This document shows, piece by piece, positions 9,266-16,806 of a stretch of DNA of 38,131 nt. Both the position numbers and the translations under genes were made by a program. The stretch spans positions 1 through 38,131 of the forward strand of contig JAOXRT010000169.1 in NCBI GenBank assembly GCA_025800365.1, given 5' to 3'. Under the pieces are notes generated by a model that was not told the DNA's origin, ran no database searches, and saw nothing but the letters and a program-made list of their open reading frames with translations. The stretch comes from Cellvibrionaceae bacterium (GTDB lineage Bacteria > Pseudomonadota > Gammaproteobacteria > Pseudomonadales > Cellvibrionaceae). How positions within the stretch are numbered: position 1 is the stretch's first letter; every line of letters starts with the position of its first letter.

Positions 9266-10183
9266 ATGTTTTATGTCAGAGATTTAGATAACGAACCCAA
9301 TACCTATGCCAATGTATTTAGCTTTATGGGTCTGCCACTGAGCCGAGAGCTCAACGAGGACGTTGACGCTGTAATCATGGGTATCCCATATGATTTAGCC
9401 ACTTCCGGACGCTCTGGAGCTCGTATGGGCCCCACAGGTATTCGCCAAGCTTCCGCCCAACTACGCTGGGAAGAAAAGCGCTGGCCCTGGACATTCCATT
9501 TGGCCGATAAGCTACGCTGTGTAGATTATGGCGATATTTGCTTTACCGATGGTGACAGCGACGAGATGCTAGCGGTTTTAAAAGCCGAAGCGAGCAAGAT
9601 TTTTGCCGCTGATAAAACCTTGCTTAGTTTTGGTGGAGATCATTTTCTTACCCTCCCCTTACTGCGAGCTGCGGCTGAAAAGCACGGTCAAATGGCACTT
9701 ATACATTTTGATGCCCACACCGATACCGAGGCCAGCGAAGCCAAATACAACCATGGCTCAATGTTCTACCATGCCCCCAAGGAAGGCCTTATAAAACCCG
9801 AAAACAGTATTCAAGTGGGTATCCGCACTGAGTACGATTATGACAGGCACCCCTTTCAAGTTTTAGACGCCGCTTGGGTAAACGAACATTCTCTAGGACA
9901 GGTACTAAGCAACATTAAGCAGCGAGTGGGCGATATGCCAATTTATCTTAGTTTTGATATCGACTGCCTAGACCCTGCATTTGCTCCAGGCACCGGTACA
10001 CCAGTGAGCGGAGGCCTCAGCTCGGATAGAGCCTTGCAAATACTGCGGGGCCTGCAAGATTTAAATATTGTTGCCTGCGATGTTATGGAGGTCGCTCCGG
10101 CCTACGACCACGCCGAAGTGACATCCTTAGCGGCCGCTACTATCGCCTTAGAGCTACTGCATGTGATTGCAGCTAAACGCTAG
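9266..10183 (+). CDS. speB: Agmatinase SpeB
   Basis: Agmatinase is a cytoplasmic binuclear manganese ureohydrolase that splits agmatine into putrescine and urea. The 305 residues match the length of E. coli SpeB (306). Family signatures are all present: GGDHFLTLPLLRA, HFDAHTDTEA (metal ligands) and FDIDCLDPAFAPGTGTP. The N-terminal PYDLATSGRSGARMGPTGIR and the stretch around MFYHAPKEGLI also resemble E. coli SpeB closely, which favours agmatinase over guanidinobutyrase or arginase. No arginine decarboxylase (speA) is nearby, so agmatine must come from a gene elsewhere or from outside the cell. AGAGA before the ATG is a modest ribosome-binding site. Confidence 0.93.
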   Translation: MFYVRDLDNEPNTYANVFSFMGLPLSRELNEDVDAVIMGIPYDLATSGRSGARMGPTGIRQASAQLRWEEKRWPWTFHLADKLRCVDYGDICFTDGDSDEMLAVLKAEASKIFAADKTLLSFGGDHFLTLPLLRAAAEKHGQMALIHFDAHTDTEASEAKYNHGSMFYHAPKEGLIKPENSIQVGIRTEYDYDRHPFQVLDAAWVNEHSLGQVLSNIKQRVGDMPIYLSFDIDCLDPAFAPGTGTPVSGGLSSDRALQILRGLQDLNIVACDVMEVAPAYDHAEVTSLAAATIALELLHVIAAKR

Positions 10184-10224
10184 TGTTTCCTTAATCCGCG
10201 GGTAGAGCCTATAAACCATTAGCT

Positions 10225-10563
10225 CTACCCGTTCTTACCTGCTCGCTCGGCTATTCCCCATGCCTCCATAGCCGATAGAATTGGCCACAATGTCTGTCCT
10301 TTTTCACTCAGTGAGTATTCAACATGGGGCGGCACAAATTCTTTTACTTCTCGTATCACAATACCTTTACCCTCTAAATCCCTCAATTGAGCGGTCAGTA
10401 AACGCTGAGATATCCCTGGTATCAAACGCCTCAGTTCATTAAAGCGACAGGTTTTTTGATGCAGTTCATAAATAATTAAAGGCGTCCATTTTCCACTGAG
10501 TACCGATAATGTTAGATAAACAGGACAAATCACTTGTTCGGGTTCAGAACCATCTTTCATCAT
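10225..10563 (-). CDS. HxlR-family winged-helix transcriptional regulator
   Basis: This 112-residue protein is nearly all one HxlR domain. CPVYLTLSVLSGKWTPLII at the N-terminus is the family signature, followed by RFNELRRLIPGISQRLLTAQLRDLE (helix-turn-helix) and the wing EYSLSEKGQTLWPIL. C13 sits at the position of the redox-sensing cysteine known from YodB and HypR, so a thiol-based response to electrophiles or oxidants is plausible but not shown. It is divergent from the SnoaL-like gene at 10667 with a 103-bp gap that contains a perfect dyad, the usual layout for a HxlR regulator and its target. Two adjacent ATG codons allow either start. Confidence 0.92.
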   Translation of the reverse strand: MMKDGSEPEQVICPVYLTLSVLSGKWTPLIIYELHQKTCRFNELRRLIPGISQRLLTAQLRDLEGKGIVIREVKEFVPPHVEYSLSEKGQTLWPILSAMEAWGIAERAGKNG

Positions 10564-10603
10564 TTACAGTACCCTTTTGTATACTATCTGCTAAATTAGT
10601 GCC

Positions 10604-10619
10604 TACTATTCAAATAGTA
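10604..10619. promoter_or_regulatory. Candidate HxlR operator
   Basis: TACTATT-CA-AATAGTA is a perfect 7-bp inverted repeat midway in the divergent gap. It lies where the -35 of the rightward gene would fall if TATTAT at 10630-10635 is its -10. TATACTAT at 10580-10587 may be a related half-site. Confidence 0.5.
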
Positions 10620-10666
10620 ACCATGACAATATTATACCCCCTTCATATCACCTGAGGGACATTTAC

Positions 10667-11143
10667 ATGAAACACACCATTTTTTCCTTAATGTTTTTAT
10701 TGGGCACCTTTTGCCAAACGAGCTTAGCTGACGATGCTGATGCACGTGTAGCTTTGTTAAAGCGATACTATGAAGTGGCCGATCAACGTCCATTTAAGCC
10801 CCACAAGCTTCGCAGTTTTCTGGCAGATAACTACCAAGATCATAATGCCCACAACCCTGCGGCCGACGCTAAAAGCAGCACAATCAATACCTTTAGTTCA
10901 TTAGCCCATGGCGCACCAGACTCCAAACATGAACTTATATTTGTTGAAGCCGCCGGAAAAAATCTTGTAGTGGTCTACTGGAAATACCGCGGCACCCATA
11001 GCGCAGAGCTACTAGGCATGCCTGCGACTCATAAAGCCTTTGATATAGCTGGAATGGAGCTTTATAAGATACAAGACGGCAAGATCAGCGATATATGGCA
11101 TGTAGAAGATATTGCAGGCTTAATGCAGCAATTAGGTATGTGA
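10667..11143 (+). CDS. Secreted SnoaL-like (NTF2-fold) protein
   Basis: This 158-residue protein begins with a Sec signal peptide (MKHTIFSLMFLLGTFCQTSLA, cleavage near residue 22). The mature part has the SnoaL/NTF2-fold pattern: an N-terminal helix (LLKRYYEVADQ), a YQDHNAHNP segment, a VVVYWKYRGTH strand, and the closing GMELYKIQDGKISDIWHVED strand pair. Homologues are often annotated as polyketide cyclase-like or predicted ester cyclase; the real activity is generally unknown. It has a good Shine-Dalgarno sequence (TGAGGGA) and is followed by a strong terminator, so it is a single-gene unit probably controlled by the divergent HxlR regulator. Confidence 0.75.
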   Translation: MKHTIFSLMFLLGTFCQTSLADDADARVALLKRYYEVADQRPFKPHKLRSFLADNYQDHNAHNPAADAKSSTINTFSSLAHGAPDSKHELIFVEAAGKNLVVVYWKYRGTHSAELLGMPATHKAFDIAGMELYKIQDGKISDIWHVEDIAGLMQQLGM

Positions 11144-11157
11144 GGCAAAAACATCGG

Positions 11158-11196
11158 GCGCTAAGGCTTATCAACAAGTAGCCTTAGCGCTATTTT
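11158..11196 (+). terminator. Rho-independent terminator of the SnoaL-like gene
   Basis: GCGCTAAGGCT (11158-11168) pairs perfectly with AGCCTTAGCGC (11180-11190), with an 11-nt loop, followed by TATTTT. It begins 14 nt after the stop codon. Confidence 0.8.
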
Positions 11197-11311
11197 AGTC
11201 GCTGAAAAATGATGATTTAGAACAAACTTCAGATCGATAAGCTGCTAATTTGATTGAAAACCAGTCACCCCCTTAATATATTGGGCATATACTAGCCAAA
11301 CGGGGATATCC

Positions 11312-12193
11312 ATGAAGCACATTCTGGTTGTTTGTGATCGCAGCGGTGGCAAAAACTCCGCACTTAAAAGGGCCTTAAGCCTACAGGAGAAGACTAAGGC
11401 CCATATTACTTTGTTAGGGTTTTGCTACGCCGACATCAAGAACCCGGAAGATCTAGAAGCGGCCAAACTCAGTCGCAAAGATCTTGAGAAGTTTGTTTTA
11501 AATCAACGGAACACCGAACTTAAAACCCTGCTCAAGAAAGAAAAGCTAAGCGCCAAGCAGGTGACCGCCAAAGCCGTTTGGAGCAAAGACATCAGCAAGG
11601 CAATCTGTAAGTTCTGTGAAAATCATGACGTAGACTTAGTGATAAAGTCAGGGCATCGCAGTGAAACTTGGATGTATACCTCTACTGACTGGCAACTATT
11701 CCGCTATTGTAAATCACCCGTAATGATCACCGCTGGTAAAGGCTGGAAGAAAAAACCACGGATTTTGGCAGCTGTTGATCTAGGCAGCCGCAATAAAGCT
11801 AAGATAAAACTCAATCATTCAGTGATCGAGCAAGCTAAAGCCCTCGCCCAAGATCTCAACGATGAAGTTCATTTAGTCTACGCCTTAAAAGTGCCGGAGG
11901 TATTGGCAGATATGGACTTGATCGATCCAAGAAAGTACGTCGCGGAGAAACGCAAGAAACTAGCGCCTTTAATTGAAAAGCTCTGTGAAGAGTATCAACT
12001 TAAAAAAGAAAACGTGCATATTAAACAAGGTGATGCCAGCAAGGTGGTGCCCAGTATTGCCAATAAGGTAAAGGCAGACGCCTTAGTTTGCGGCTCTATG
12101 GCAAGAAAAGGTGTCAAAGCAAAACTAATGGGTAATTCCGCTGAGGCTATTGTTCAAAAGCTCTATACTGACATCTTGGTGGTAAAACCTTAA
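11312..12193 (+). CDS. uspE: Tandem universal stress protein UspE
   Basis: The protein has 293 residues and two consecutive Usp domains (about 1-145 and 150-293). The first ends with WMYTSTDWQLFRYCKSPVMI, closely resembling the TDWHLLRKCPSPV of E. coli UspE. The second carries the nucleotide-binding signature GSMARKGVKAKLMGNSAE, a G-x5-G-x5-GNxAE layout. UspE-type proteins are cytoplasmic factors in stress survival, motility and aggregation. In E. coli uspE sits beside fnr; here it does not. GGGGATATCC before the ATG is the ribosome-binding site. A structured intergenic element and a terminator follow. Confidence 0.85.
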   Translation: MKHILVVCDRSGGKNSALKRALSLQEKTKAHITLLGFCYADIKNPEDLEAAKLSRKDLEKFVLNQRNTELKTLLKKEKLSAKQVTAKAVWSKDISKAICKFCENHDVDLVIKSGHRSETWMYTSTDWQLFRYCKSPVMITAGKGWKKKPRILAAVDLGSRNKAKIKLNHSVIEQAKALAQDLNDEVHLVYALKVPEVLADMDLIDPRKYVAEKRKKLAPLIEKLCEEYQLKKENVHIKQGDASKVVPSIANKVKADALVCGSMARKGVKAKLMGNSAEAIVQKLYTDILVVKP

Positions 12194-12295
12194 GCCGCTG
12201 AGTTGAGAATTTTTTAATTCTATTTACGAGTAAACTCAGGTTCGAGATATGTCTACAGACTATCTTTTACTATCACGAATCATTATAAACCCAAC
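12194..12295. other. Intergenic leader region downstream of uspE
   Basis: No gene was found here. CTGAGTT (12198-12204) and AACTCAG (12233-12239) form an inverted repeat around the smaller hairpin AGAATT-TTTT-AATTCT. Short dyads TTTAC-GA-GTAAA and GTCT-AC-AGAC follow. TATAAA at 12284-12289 is a good -10 just upstream of the structured element; its -35 is poor. Confidence 0.4.
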
Positions 12296-12466
12296 AAGGT
12301 AAGATTCTAGCTTGGGGGAGTGATTTGGAGCGACTAGGCTCCTGGATGGAACGGGTGGCTGCATGGATGCAGCATTGGAGCGGAAAAGCACTGCCCCAAG
12401 CTAGAGTCTGGCCAGACGGCATGAAACAAAAAAGCCTAACATTATGATAAATGTTAGGCTTTTAAT
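12296..12466 (+). ncRNA. Candidate GGA-rich structured small RNA (CsrA/RsmA-sponge-like)
   Basis: A long stem closes the element: GATTCTAGCTTGGGG (12303-12317) pairs with CCCCAAGCTAGAGTC (12394-12408), and continues as AGTG/CACT after one G-G mismatch. Inside are the hairpins GGAGC-GACTAG-GCTCC (12327-12342) and GCTGC-ATGGAT-GCAGC (12358-12373). Seven GGA triplets lie on this strand at 12317, 12327, 12344, 12348, 12365, 12377 and 12382; the opposite strand has about one. One is displayed in an AUGGAU apical loop, which is how CsrA/RsmA sites look. A -10 (TATAAA, 12284-12289) would start transcription near 12296 and a strong terminator ends it near 12465. The structure is directly visible; the CsrA-sponge role is inference. 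A dispersed repeat element is the main alternative. Confidence 0.5.
12431..12463. terminator. Bidirectional rho-independent terminator
   Basis: AAAGCCTAACATT (12431-12443) pairs perfectly over 13 bp with AATGTTAGGCTTT (12450-12462) around a 6-nt loop. An A run on the left and T run on the right let it act both ways. It ends rightward transcription (uspE and the candidate small RNA) and the leftward paaABCDE operon, whose last stop is 60 nt away. Confidence 0.88.
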
Positions 12467-12521
12467 ATTGCCAGCAACCTTAGAAGCTAAAGCACTTTTT
12501 TATTGCTTACAGTGTTAACTT

Positions 12522-13601
12522 TTACTTCTCGTCAAAGTCGATAACCACTTTATCAGTAGTCGGGTGACACTGACAGGTCAGAACAAAGCCCTCTTCCACT
12601 TCCCAGTCTTCCAAGGCATAGTTAACATCCATCTTAACTTCACCTTCGACAACCTTAGCTCGGCAAGTGCAACACACACCGCCTTTACAGGCGAATGGTA
12701 GATCGGCACCAGCTTCTAAAGCAGCGTCCAGAATATTCACGCCACCTTCAGCGACTTCTAGGTTGGTTTGCATACCATCAACAATAACCGCGACCTGACG
12801 AACCGGGCCAGCATCTTCTGGATTTACAGCTTGCTTTTTAGCGGCTGTTGGCGCGACACCAAACAATTCAAAATGGATGTTCTTTTTATCCATTCCACGC
12901 TCTTGTAGCGTATCGCGAATCGCCTCGGTCATATCCTGTGGACCACAGATATAAGCCTCGTTAACACTGGCCACATCCAAGACCTTATCGGCCAACATAT
13001 TCACCTTCTCGGCGTTAATACGGCCGTTAAGGATTTCGGATTCCTGCTCCTCGCGACTAAGCACATTTAATAGCTGAAAACGTTCTGGGTAACGATTCTT
13101 CAACCCTAAAATGGTTTCGCGGAACATCATATTGGAAACACTCTTATTGCCGTATACCAGCGTAAAAACACTGTTTGGCTCAGATTCTAGAGTGGTTTTT
13201 AGAATAGATAAAATAGGAGTAATACCAGAGCCGGCAGCAAAGCCTAAATAGTGCTTACGAGCAGCGGGATCTAATGGCGTATTGAAACTACCCTCAGGTG
13301 GCATTACCGCTAAAGTATCACCTTCTTTAAGCTCATCGTTGGCGAAACTTGAAAATAAGCCGCCCTCAATTTTTTTGATACCAACACGTAATTCGCCGTC
13401 ATGTACACCACTACAAATAGAGTAGTTACGGCGAATTTCTTGACCTTGAATATCAGCCTTCATTACCAAGTGCTGACCTTGAGTAAAACCAAGATAGAGA
13501 TCTTGAAGCTCACTAGGTACATTAAATACGATGGACACCGCATCATTGGTTTCTTGCTGGATCTTAGCAACCGTTAAATCGTGAAAATGATGATCGGTCA
13601 T
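12522..13601 (-). CDS. paaE: Phenylacetyl-CoA epoxidase reductase subunit PaaE
   Basis: PaaE passes electrons from NADPH through FAD and a [2Fe-2S] cluster to the PaaA diiron centre of the ring-1,2-epoxidase. The 359 residues show a ferredoxin-reductase FAD domain (RRNYSICSG, about residues 56-64), an NAD(P) domain (FAAGSGITPILSIL, around 120; YICGPQDMTEAI) and a C-terminal plant-type ferredoxin with CKGGVCCTC near residue 304 and LTCQC near 341, supplying the four cluster cysteines. It is the last gene of paaABCDE and ends 60 nt before a bidirectional terminator. The 93-nt gap to paaD contains the palindrome GGCCATATGGCC, of unknown role. Confidence 0.95.
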   Translation of the reverse strand: MTDHHFHDLTVAKIQQETNDAVSIVFNVPSELQDLYLGFTQGQHLVMKADIQGQEIRRNYSICSGVHDGELRVGIKKIEGGLFSSFANDELKEGDTLAVMPPEGSFNTPLDPAARKHYLGFAAGSGITPILSILKTTLESEPNSVFTLVYGNKSVSNMMFRETILGLKNRYPERFQLLNVLSREEQESEILNGRINAEKVNMLADKVLDVASVNEAYICGPQDMTEAIRDTLQERGMDKKNIHFELFGVAPTAAKKQAVNPEDAGPVRQVAVIVDGMQTNLEVAEGGVNILDAALEAGADLPFACKGGVCCTCRAKVVEGEVKMDVNYALEDWEVEEGFVLTCQCHPTTDKVVIDFDEK

Positions 13602-13694
13602 GGTTAATCACTCGTCTTTTTATTGACGACACTTTTTACAGGTGCCGTTATGGCCATATGGCCGCTTATTGTTTAATTACAAACCGTTGACTTG

Positions 13695-14267
13695 CTAAAT
13701 GCATTTAAAATAGTCAAAAGGTTCTTGGCAACTATTGCACTGGTATAAGGCTTTGCAAGCCGTTGAACCGTGTCTGGAGATCTCTTTAACTTCATGCGAA
13801 TGGCATTTGGGGCAACTGACTTCAGGCGCATGTCCCAGCATAACCTTTAGACTATTGGTTGACTCCACTGGAGGCGCGATACCGTAGTCACGCAGCTTTT
13901 CTTTTGCCGCATCACTCAGCCAATCACTGGTCCAAGCCGGAGACAAACGGGTGTCTACCTTAATATGCGGTATGCCCAGCTTTTCCAAGCACACTCGAAT
14001 GTCATCTTCGAAATGCCCCATCGCTGGGCAACCAGAGTAAGTCGGCGTGATGGTGGCAACAAGGGTATCTTCTTGCCATTGCACATCACGCAGAACACCC
14101 AGTTCTCTTGCGGATAAAACAGGGATCTCAGGGTCGACTACCGAGCTTAAGGCTTCCTCAATTTCAGTCATGGGAATAGCCTGTGCCTCAGCAACACTCA
14201 AGGCCATAGGCTTATCGCTGCTGATTAAGTTACTACCAATAAAACTGCCAACTGGGTTGTAATCCAC
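13695..14267 (-). CDS. paaD: Phenylacetate oxygenase maturation protein PaaD
   Basis: PaaD is required for the phenylacetyl-CoA epoxidase, probably for Fe-S or metal-centre assembly. It has an MIP18/DUF59-type N-terminal domain (VVDPEIPVLSARELGVLRDV, then TPTYSGCPAM) and a C-terminal zinc-ribbon-like part with CPKCHSHE, STACKALYQCNSC and the typical end EPFDYFKCI. I chose the GTG at 14267 because AGGAG lies a few nt upstream; this gives 190 residues, longer than E. coli PaaD (about 165). An ATG 20 codons later (MALSVAEA) is the alternative. It sits between paaC and paaE. Confidence 0.93.
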   Translation of the reverse strand: MDYNPVGSFIGSNLISSDKPMALSVAEAQAIPMTEIEEALSSVVDPEIPVLSARELGVLRDVQWQEDTLVATITPTYSGCPAMGHFEDDIRVCLEKLGIPHIKVDTRLSPAWTSDWLSDAAKEKLRDYGIAPPVESTNSLKVMLGHAPEVSCPKCHSHEVKEISRHGSTACKALYQCNSCQEPFDYFKCI

Positions 14268-14335
14268 CTTAAGCTCCTAGGCTAAAAGCCGTTTGCTTTT
14301 TACGCAATTGAGTTCAAAAGCTGCTACCTAAAGGC

Positions 14336-15103
14336 TTACCACTGTAAGCCAGGGTGACAACGTTGAACGTACTGCATTTCAGCCAACAAAAAGCCCAATT
14401 GCTCAGTGTGCAAACCTAGTCGGCCACCACTGCGATCATACTCAGGCTCAGGGCGCTGCAGTGTCGCTTCGGCAAACACATCATCGACACTAGCTATCCA
14501 CTTGGCTTTCACTTCGTTTAGATCAACACCGATACCAGCATCTACCATCATCTGGTCAACGTCATCCATCTCGAACATTTCGTTGACGAATCGAGAGGCT
14601 TCAGCGATGGCATCGTTCATGCGCTGATTACTTTCTTCAGTACCATCACCTAAACGCTTAACCCACTCGGCGTTATGGCGGAAGTGGTAGCGACACTCTT
14701 TAACAACCTTCTTCGCAATAGCAGCAAGGGTTTCGTCTTTGGAGTTGCACAGCTCTGTATAGAAATGCAAATTCCAAACATCCGCGTAGAACTGGCGAAT
14801 AGTGGTGTAGGCGAAATCACCTTTTGGCTGCTCCATGAGCAGGTAGTTGGTAAATTCACGCTCATCACGATGGTAAGCCAAATCGTCTTCGTCACGACCT
14901 TTACCTTCTACCTCACCAGCATAGCTGTATAGCATGCGGCAACGCCCCAGGAGATCCAGAGCAGTGTTAATTACACCGATATCTTCTTCCAAAAAAGGAC
15001 CGTGACCACACCACTCTGATAAGCGATGCCCTAAAATCAATGCATTGTCCGCCAACCTTAAGGTATAGGTGAACAGAGCATCTTGCTGTGTTAATTCACT
15101 CAT
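14336..15103 (-). CDS. paaC: Phenylacetyl-CoA epoxidase structural subunit PaaC
   Basis: PaaC is the ferritin-like, catalytically inactive partner that forms the stable core of the epoxidase with PaaA. The 255-residue length and helical sequence are typical. Signatures include LADNALILGHRLSEWCGHGPFLEEDI near the N-terminus, LLMEQPKGDFAYTTIRQ, ECRYHFRHNAEWVKRLGDGT, and the C-terminal HTEQLGFLLAEMQYVQR followed by HPGLQW. The third gene of the operon, it starts 27 nt after paaB. Confidence 0.96.
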   Translation of the reverse strand: MSELTQQDALFTYTLRLADNALILGHRLSEWCGHGPFLEEDIGVINTALDLLGRCRMLYSYAGEVEGKGRDEDDLAYHRDEREFTNYLLMEQPKGDFAYTTIRQFYADVWNLHFYTELCNSKDETLAAIAKKVVKECRYHFRHNAEWVKRLGDGTEESNQRMNDAIAEASRFVNEMFEMDDVDQMMVDAGIGVDLNEVKAKWIASVDDVFAEATLQRPEPEYDRSGGRLGLHTEQLGFLLAEMQYVQRCHPGLQW

Positions 15104-15130
15104 TGCTTTTACCTAATATTATGGGTTGGC

Positions 15131-15418
15131 TTACATGTGTTTTACGTCAGCGGGCACATCATAAAATGTGGCGTGGCGATAAACTTTATCGTCCGCTGGC
15201 TCGAAAAATGCTTCTTGATCATCAGGCTGGCTCGCCACAATGTGCTTGGCTTCCACAACCCAAATGCTATTGCCTTCGCTACGGCGAGTGTAAACATCAC
15301 GGGCATATTGCAATGCTTGCTCTGCATCGGCAGCGTGAACACTACCGCAATGTTTGTGGTCCATACCACGCTTACTGCGTACAAAAACTTCCCATAGAGG
15401 TAAATATTGATCAACCAT
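15131..15418 (-). CDS. paaB: Phenylacetyl-CoA epoxidase subunit PaaB
   Basis: This is a small subunit, 95 residues as usual for PaaB, that helps assemble the PaaACBE oxygenase. Typical segments are YLPLWEVFVRSKRGMDHKHCGSVHA, which is the strongest family signature, DAEQALQYARDVYTRRSEGNSIWVV, and the acidic C-terminal part ending near KVYRHATFYDVP. It lies 59 nt downstream of paaA in the same operon. Confidence 0.96.
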   Translation of the reverse strand: MVDQYLPLWEVFVRSKRGMDHKHCGSVHAADAEQALQYARDVYTRRSEGNSIWVVEAKHIVASQPDDQEAFFEPADDKVYRHATFYDVPADVKHM

Positions 15419-15477
15419 TATTCTTCTCCTTCAGTCGCCAGTGATGGCGTTAACTGTAATTAGCTAATCGCGTTGCC

Positions 15478-16443
15478 TTAGGCGACGGATTGTTTTTTAT
15501 CTGCCTGTTTCTTTTGGTAAGCAAGGGCAGCTTCACGCACCCAGTTGCCTTCGTCATGAGCCTTTTGGCGAGCCTGCAAACGTTCATGATTGCAAGGGCC
15601 ATGGCCTTTAATGACAGCAAAGAATTCTTCCCAAGGCATTTCACCAATATCATAGTGGCCACGTTCTTCGTTCCACTTACAGTCAGCATCAGGTACTTCC
15701 ATACCCAAGTACTCGATTTGAGGAACAGTCTGGTCAACAAACTTCTGACGAAGCTCATCGTTAGAGAAACGTTTGATTTTCCACTTCATGGACTGAGCGG
15801 AGTTTGGTGAATCTGCATCACTTGGGCCAAACATCATCAAGGCAGGCCACCAGTAGCGATTGATCGCATCCTGACACATTTTCTTCTGGGCTTCGTTACC
15901 ACGAGCTAGCGCCAACATGCCTTCAAAACCTTGGCGAGCGTGGAAGCTCTCTTCCTTACAAACACGAATCATGGCGCGTGAATAAGGACCGTAGGAAGTA
16001 CGGCATAAGGCAACTTGGTTTACGATAGCCGCGCCATCAACCAACCAGCCAATTGCTGGAACATCAGCCCAACTTAGAGTTGGATAATTAAAGATACTGG
16101 AATACTTCGCCTTACCAGCGTGCAGGTCATCTACCATTTGCTCGCGAGAAGACCCTAGGGTTTCTGCAGCACTGTAGAGATACAAGCCATGGCCCGCTTC
16201 GTCTTGCACCTTGGCCAGTAGAATGGCTTTGCGGCGTAGCGACGGCGCACGAGTGATCCAATTACCTTCTGGCAACTGGCCAACCACCTCGGAGTGGGCA
16301 TGCTGTGAAATTTGGCGAATGAGCGTACGGCGGTAAGCCTCAGGCATCCAATCTTTAGGCTCGATCTTCTTTTCAGCGTCGATGCGCTCCTGAAACTCTG
16401 TTTCTAATGCGTCGATGTCGACGACTTGATCTTGCGGAGTCAT
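15478..16443 (-). CDS. paaA: Phenylacetyl-CoA epoxidase catalytic subunit PaaA
   Basis: PaaA holds the non-haem diiron site that inserts one oxygen atom into the ring of phenylacetyl-CoA. The 321 residues include the two carboxylate/histidine helices: [10 protein letters not shown] with E82 and H85, and [13 protein letters not shown] with E165 and H168. [19 protein letters not shown] and the tail [18 protein letters not shown] are also typical. It is the first gene of the minus-strand operon paaABCDE. A promoter and a two-part dyad lie about 120 nt upstream. The ATG is preceded by CAGGAGGAACGACAATA, an excellent ribosome-binding site. Confidence 0.97.
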   Translation of the reverse strand: MTPQDQVVDIDALETEFQERIDAEKKIEPKDWMPEAYRRTLIRQISQHAHSEVVGQLPEGNWITRAPSLRRKAILLAKVQDEAGHGLYLYSAAETLGSSREQMVDDLHAGKAKYSSIFNYPTLSWADVPAIGWLVDGAAIVNQVALCRTSYGPYSRAMIRVCKEESFHARQGFEGMLALARGNEAQKKMCQDAINRYWWPALMMFGPSDADSPNSAQSMKWKIKRFSNDELRQKFVDQTVPQIEYLGMEVPDADCKWNEERGHYDIGEMPWEEFFAVIKGHGPCNHERLQARQKAHDEGNWVREAALAYQKKQADKKQSVA

Positions 16444-16566
16444 TATTGTCGTTCCTCCTGGGGCTTATCACTGCGTTAGCTCTGGCTAATTATTGTTCTA
16501 CCTCTAAAGCAAACACTTTAGAGAGCAGGCCATTAATTAGACCAGTCGAATTTACTTTATATGTTT

Positions 16567-16594
16567 ATGATACGTTTTTAGCAGCAACAGTCAA
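16567..16594 (-). promoter_or_regulatory. Sigma-70 type promoter of paaABCDE
   Basis: On the minus strand TTGACT (16594-16589) and TATCAT (16572-16567) are separated by 16 bp. Both match the consensus at five of six positions. Transcription would start near 16560, which gives a leader of about 117 nt. The -10 overlaps one arm of the dyad at 16568-16607 and the other arm lies just upstream of the -35, so a bound regulator would bracket the promoter. Confidence 0.6.
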
Positions 16595-16607
16595 TATTTT
16601 TGTATCA
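16568..16607. promoter_or_regulatory. Two-part dyad upstream of paaA (PaaX-like operator candidate)
   Basis: TGATAC (16568-16573) and GTATCA (16602-16607) are separated by 28 bp. On the minus strand the outer arm reads TGATACAAAAAT. The same 11-nt core, GATACAAAAAT, and an ACGTATCA partner arm recur with 27-bp spacing in front of paaG (21437-21475). The E. coli PaaX operator is, from memory, TGATTC-N27-GAATCA. No paaX gene is in the window. Confidence 0.6.
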
Positions 16608-16806
16608 TTTTAAGGCAAAAGAAGATATATCCATATAAAACAGATACTTACAAGCAAGAAGGTTGGCATAAAGTACGTAATTCTAGCTCTAGCCAGCAAA
16701 TTTTTAGGCCCAAAAGGGTCTTTAGTGCACAAAAGCTATCGCTTTTAACTGCCGCTAAGTCAGCAGAACTCTATTACACTAGCCCAAAACAAAGATAATA
16801 AGACTT

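Larger units (their letters stand above)
16444..16806. other. Divergent control region, paaA / sterol-desaturase gene
   Basis: These 363 bp hold no gene. The paaA-proximal part contains the leader, promoter (16567-16594) and dyad (16568-16607) listed separately. In the 200 bp nearer the rightward gene I see AT-rich sequence but no convincing promoter pair. Confidence 0.5.

Noticed and set aside
11249-11262. TTGATTGAAAACCA upstream of uspE as an Fnr site
   Set aside because: Only the first half-site matches, and no well-placed -10 was found relative to it.
13652-13663. GGCCATATGGCC palindrome between paaD and paaE as an operator
   Set aside because: It is a single short palindrome inside an operon, with no promoter elements and no second copy at the other paa genes.
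15131-15418. Plus-strand and alternate minus-strand frames of 86-118 codons across paaB
   Set aside because: They are shadows of paaB, which has the clear family signature YLPLWEVFVRSKRGMDHKHC.
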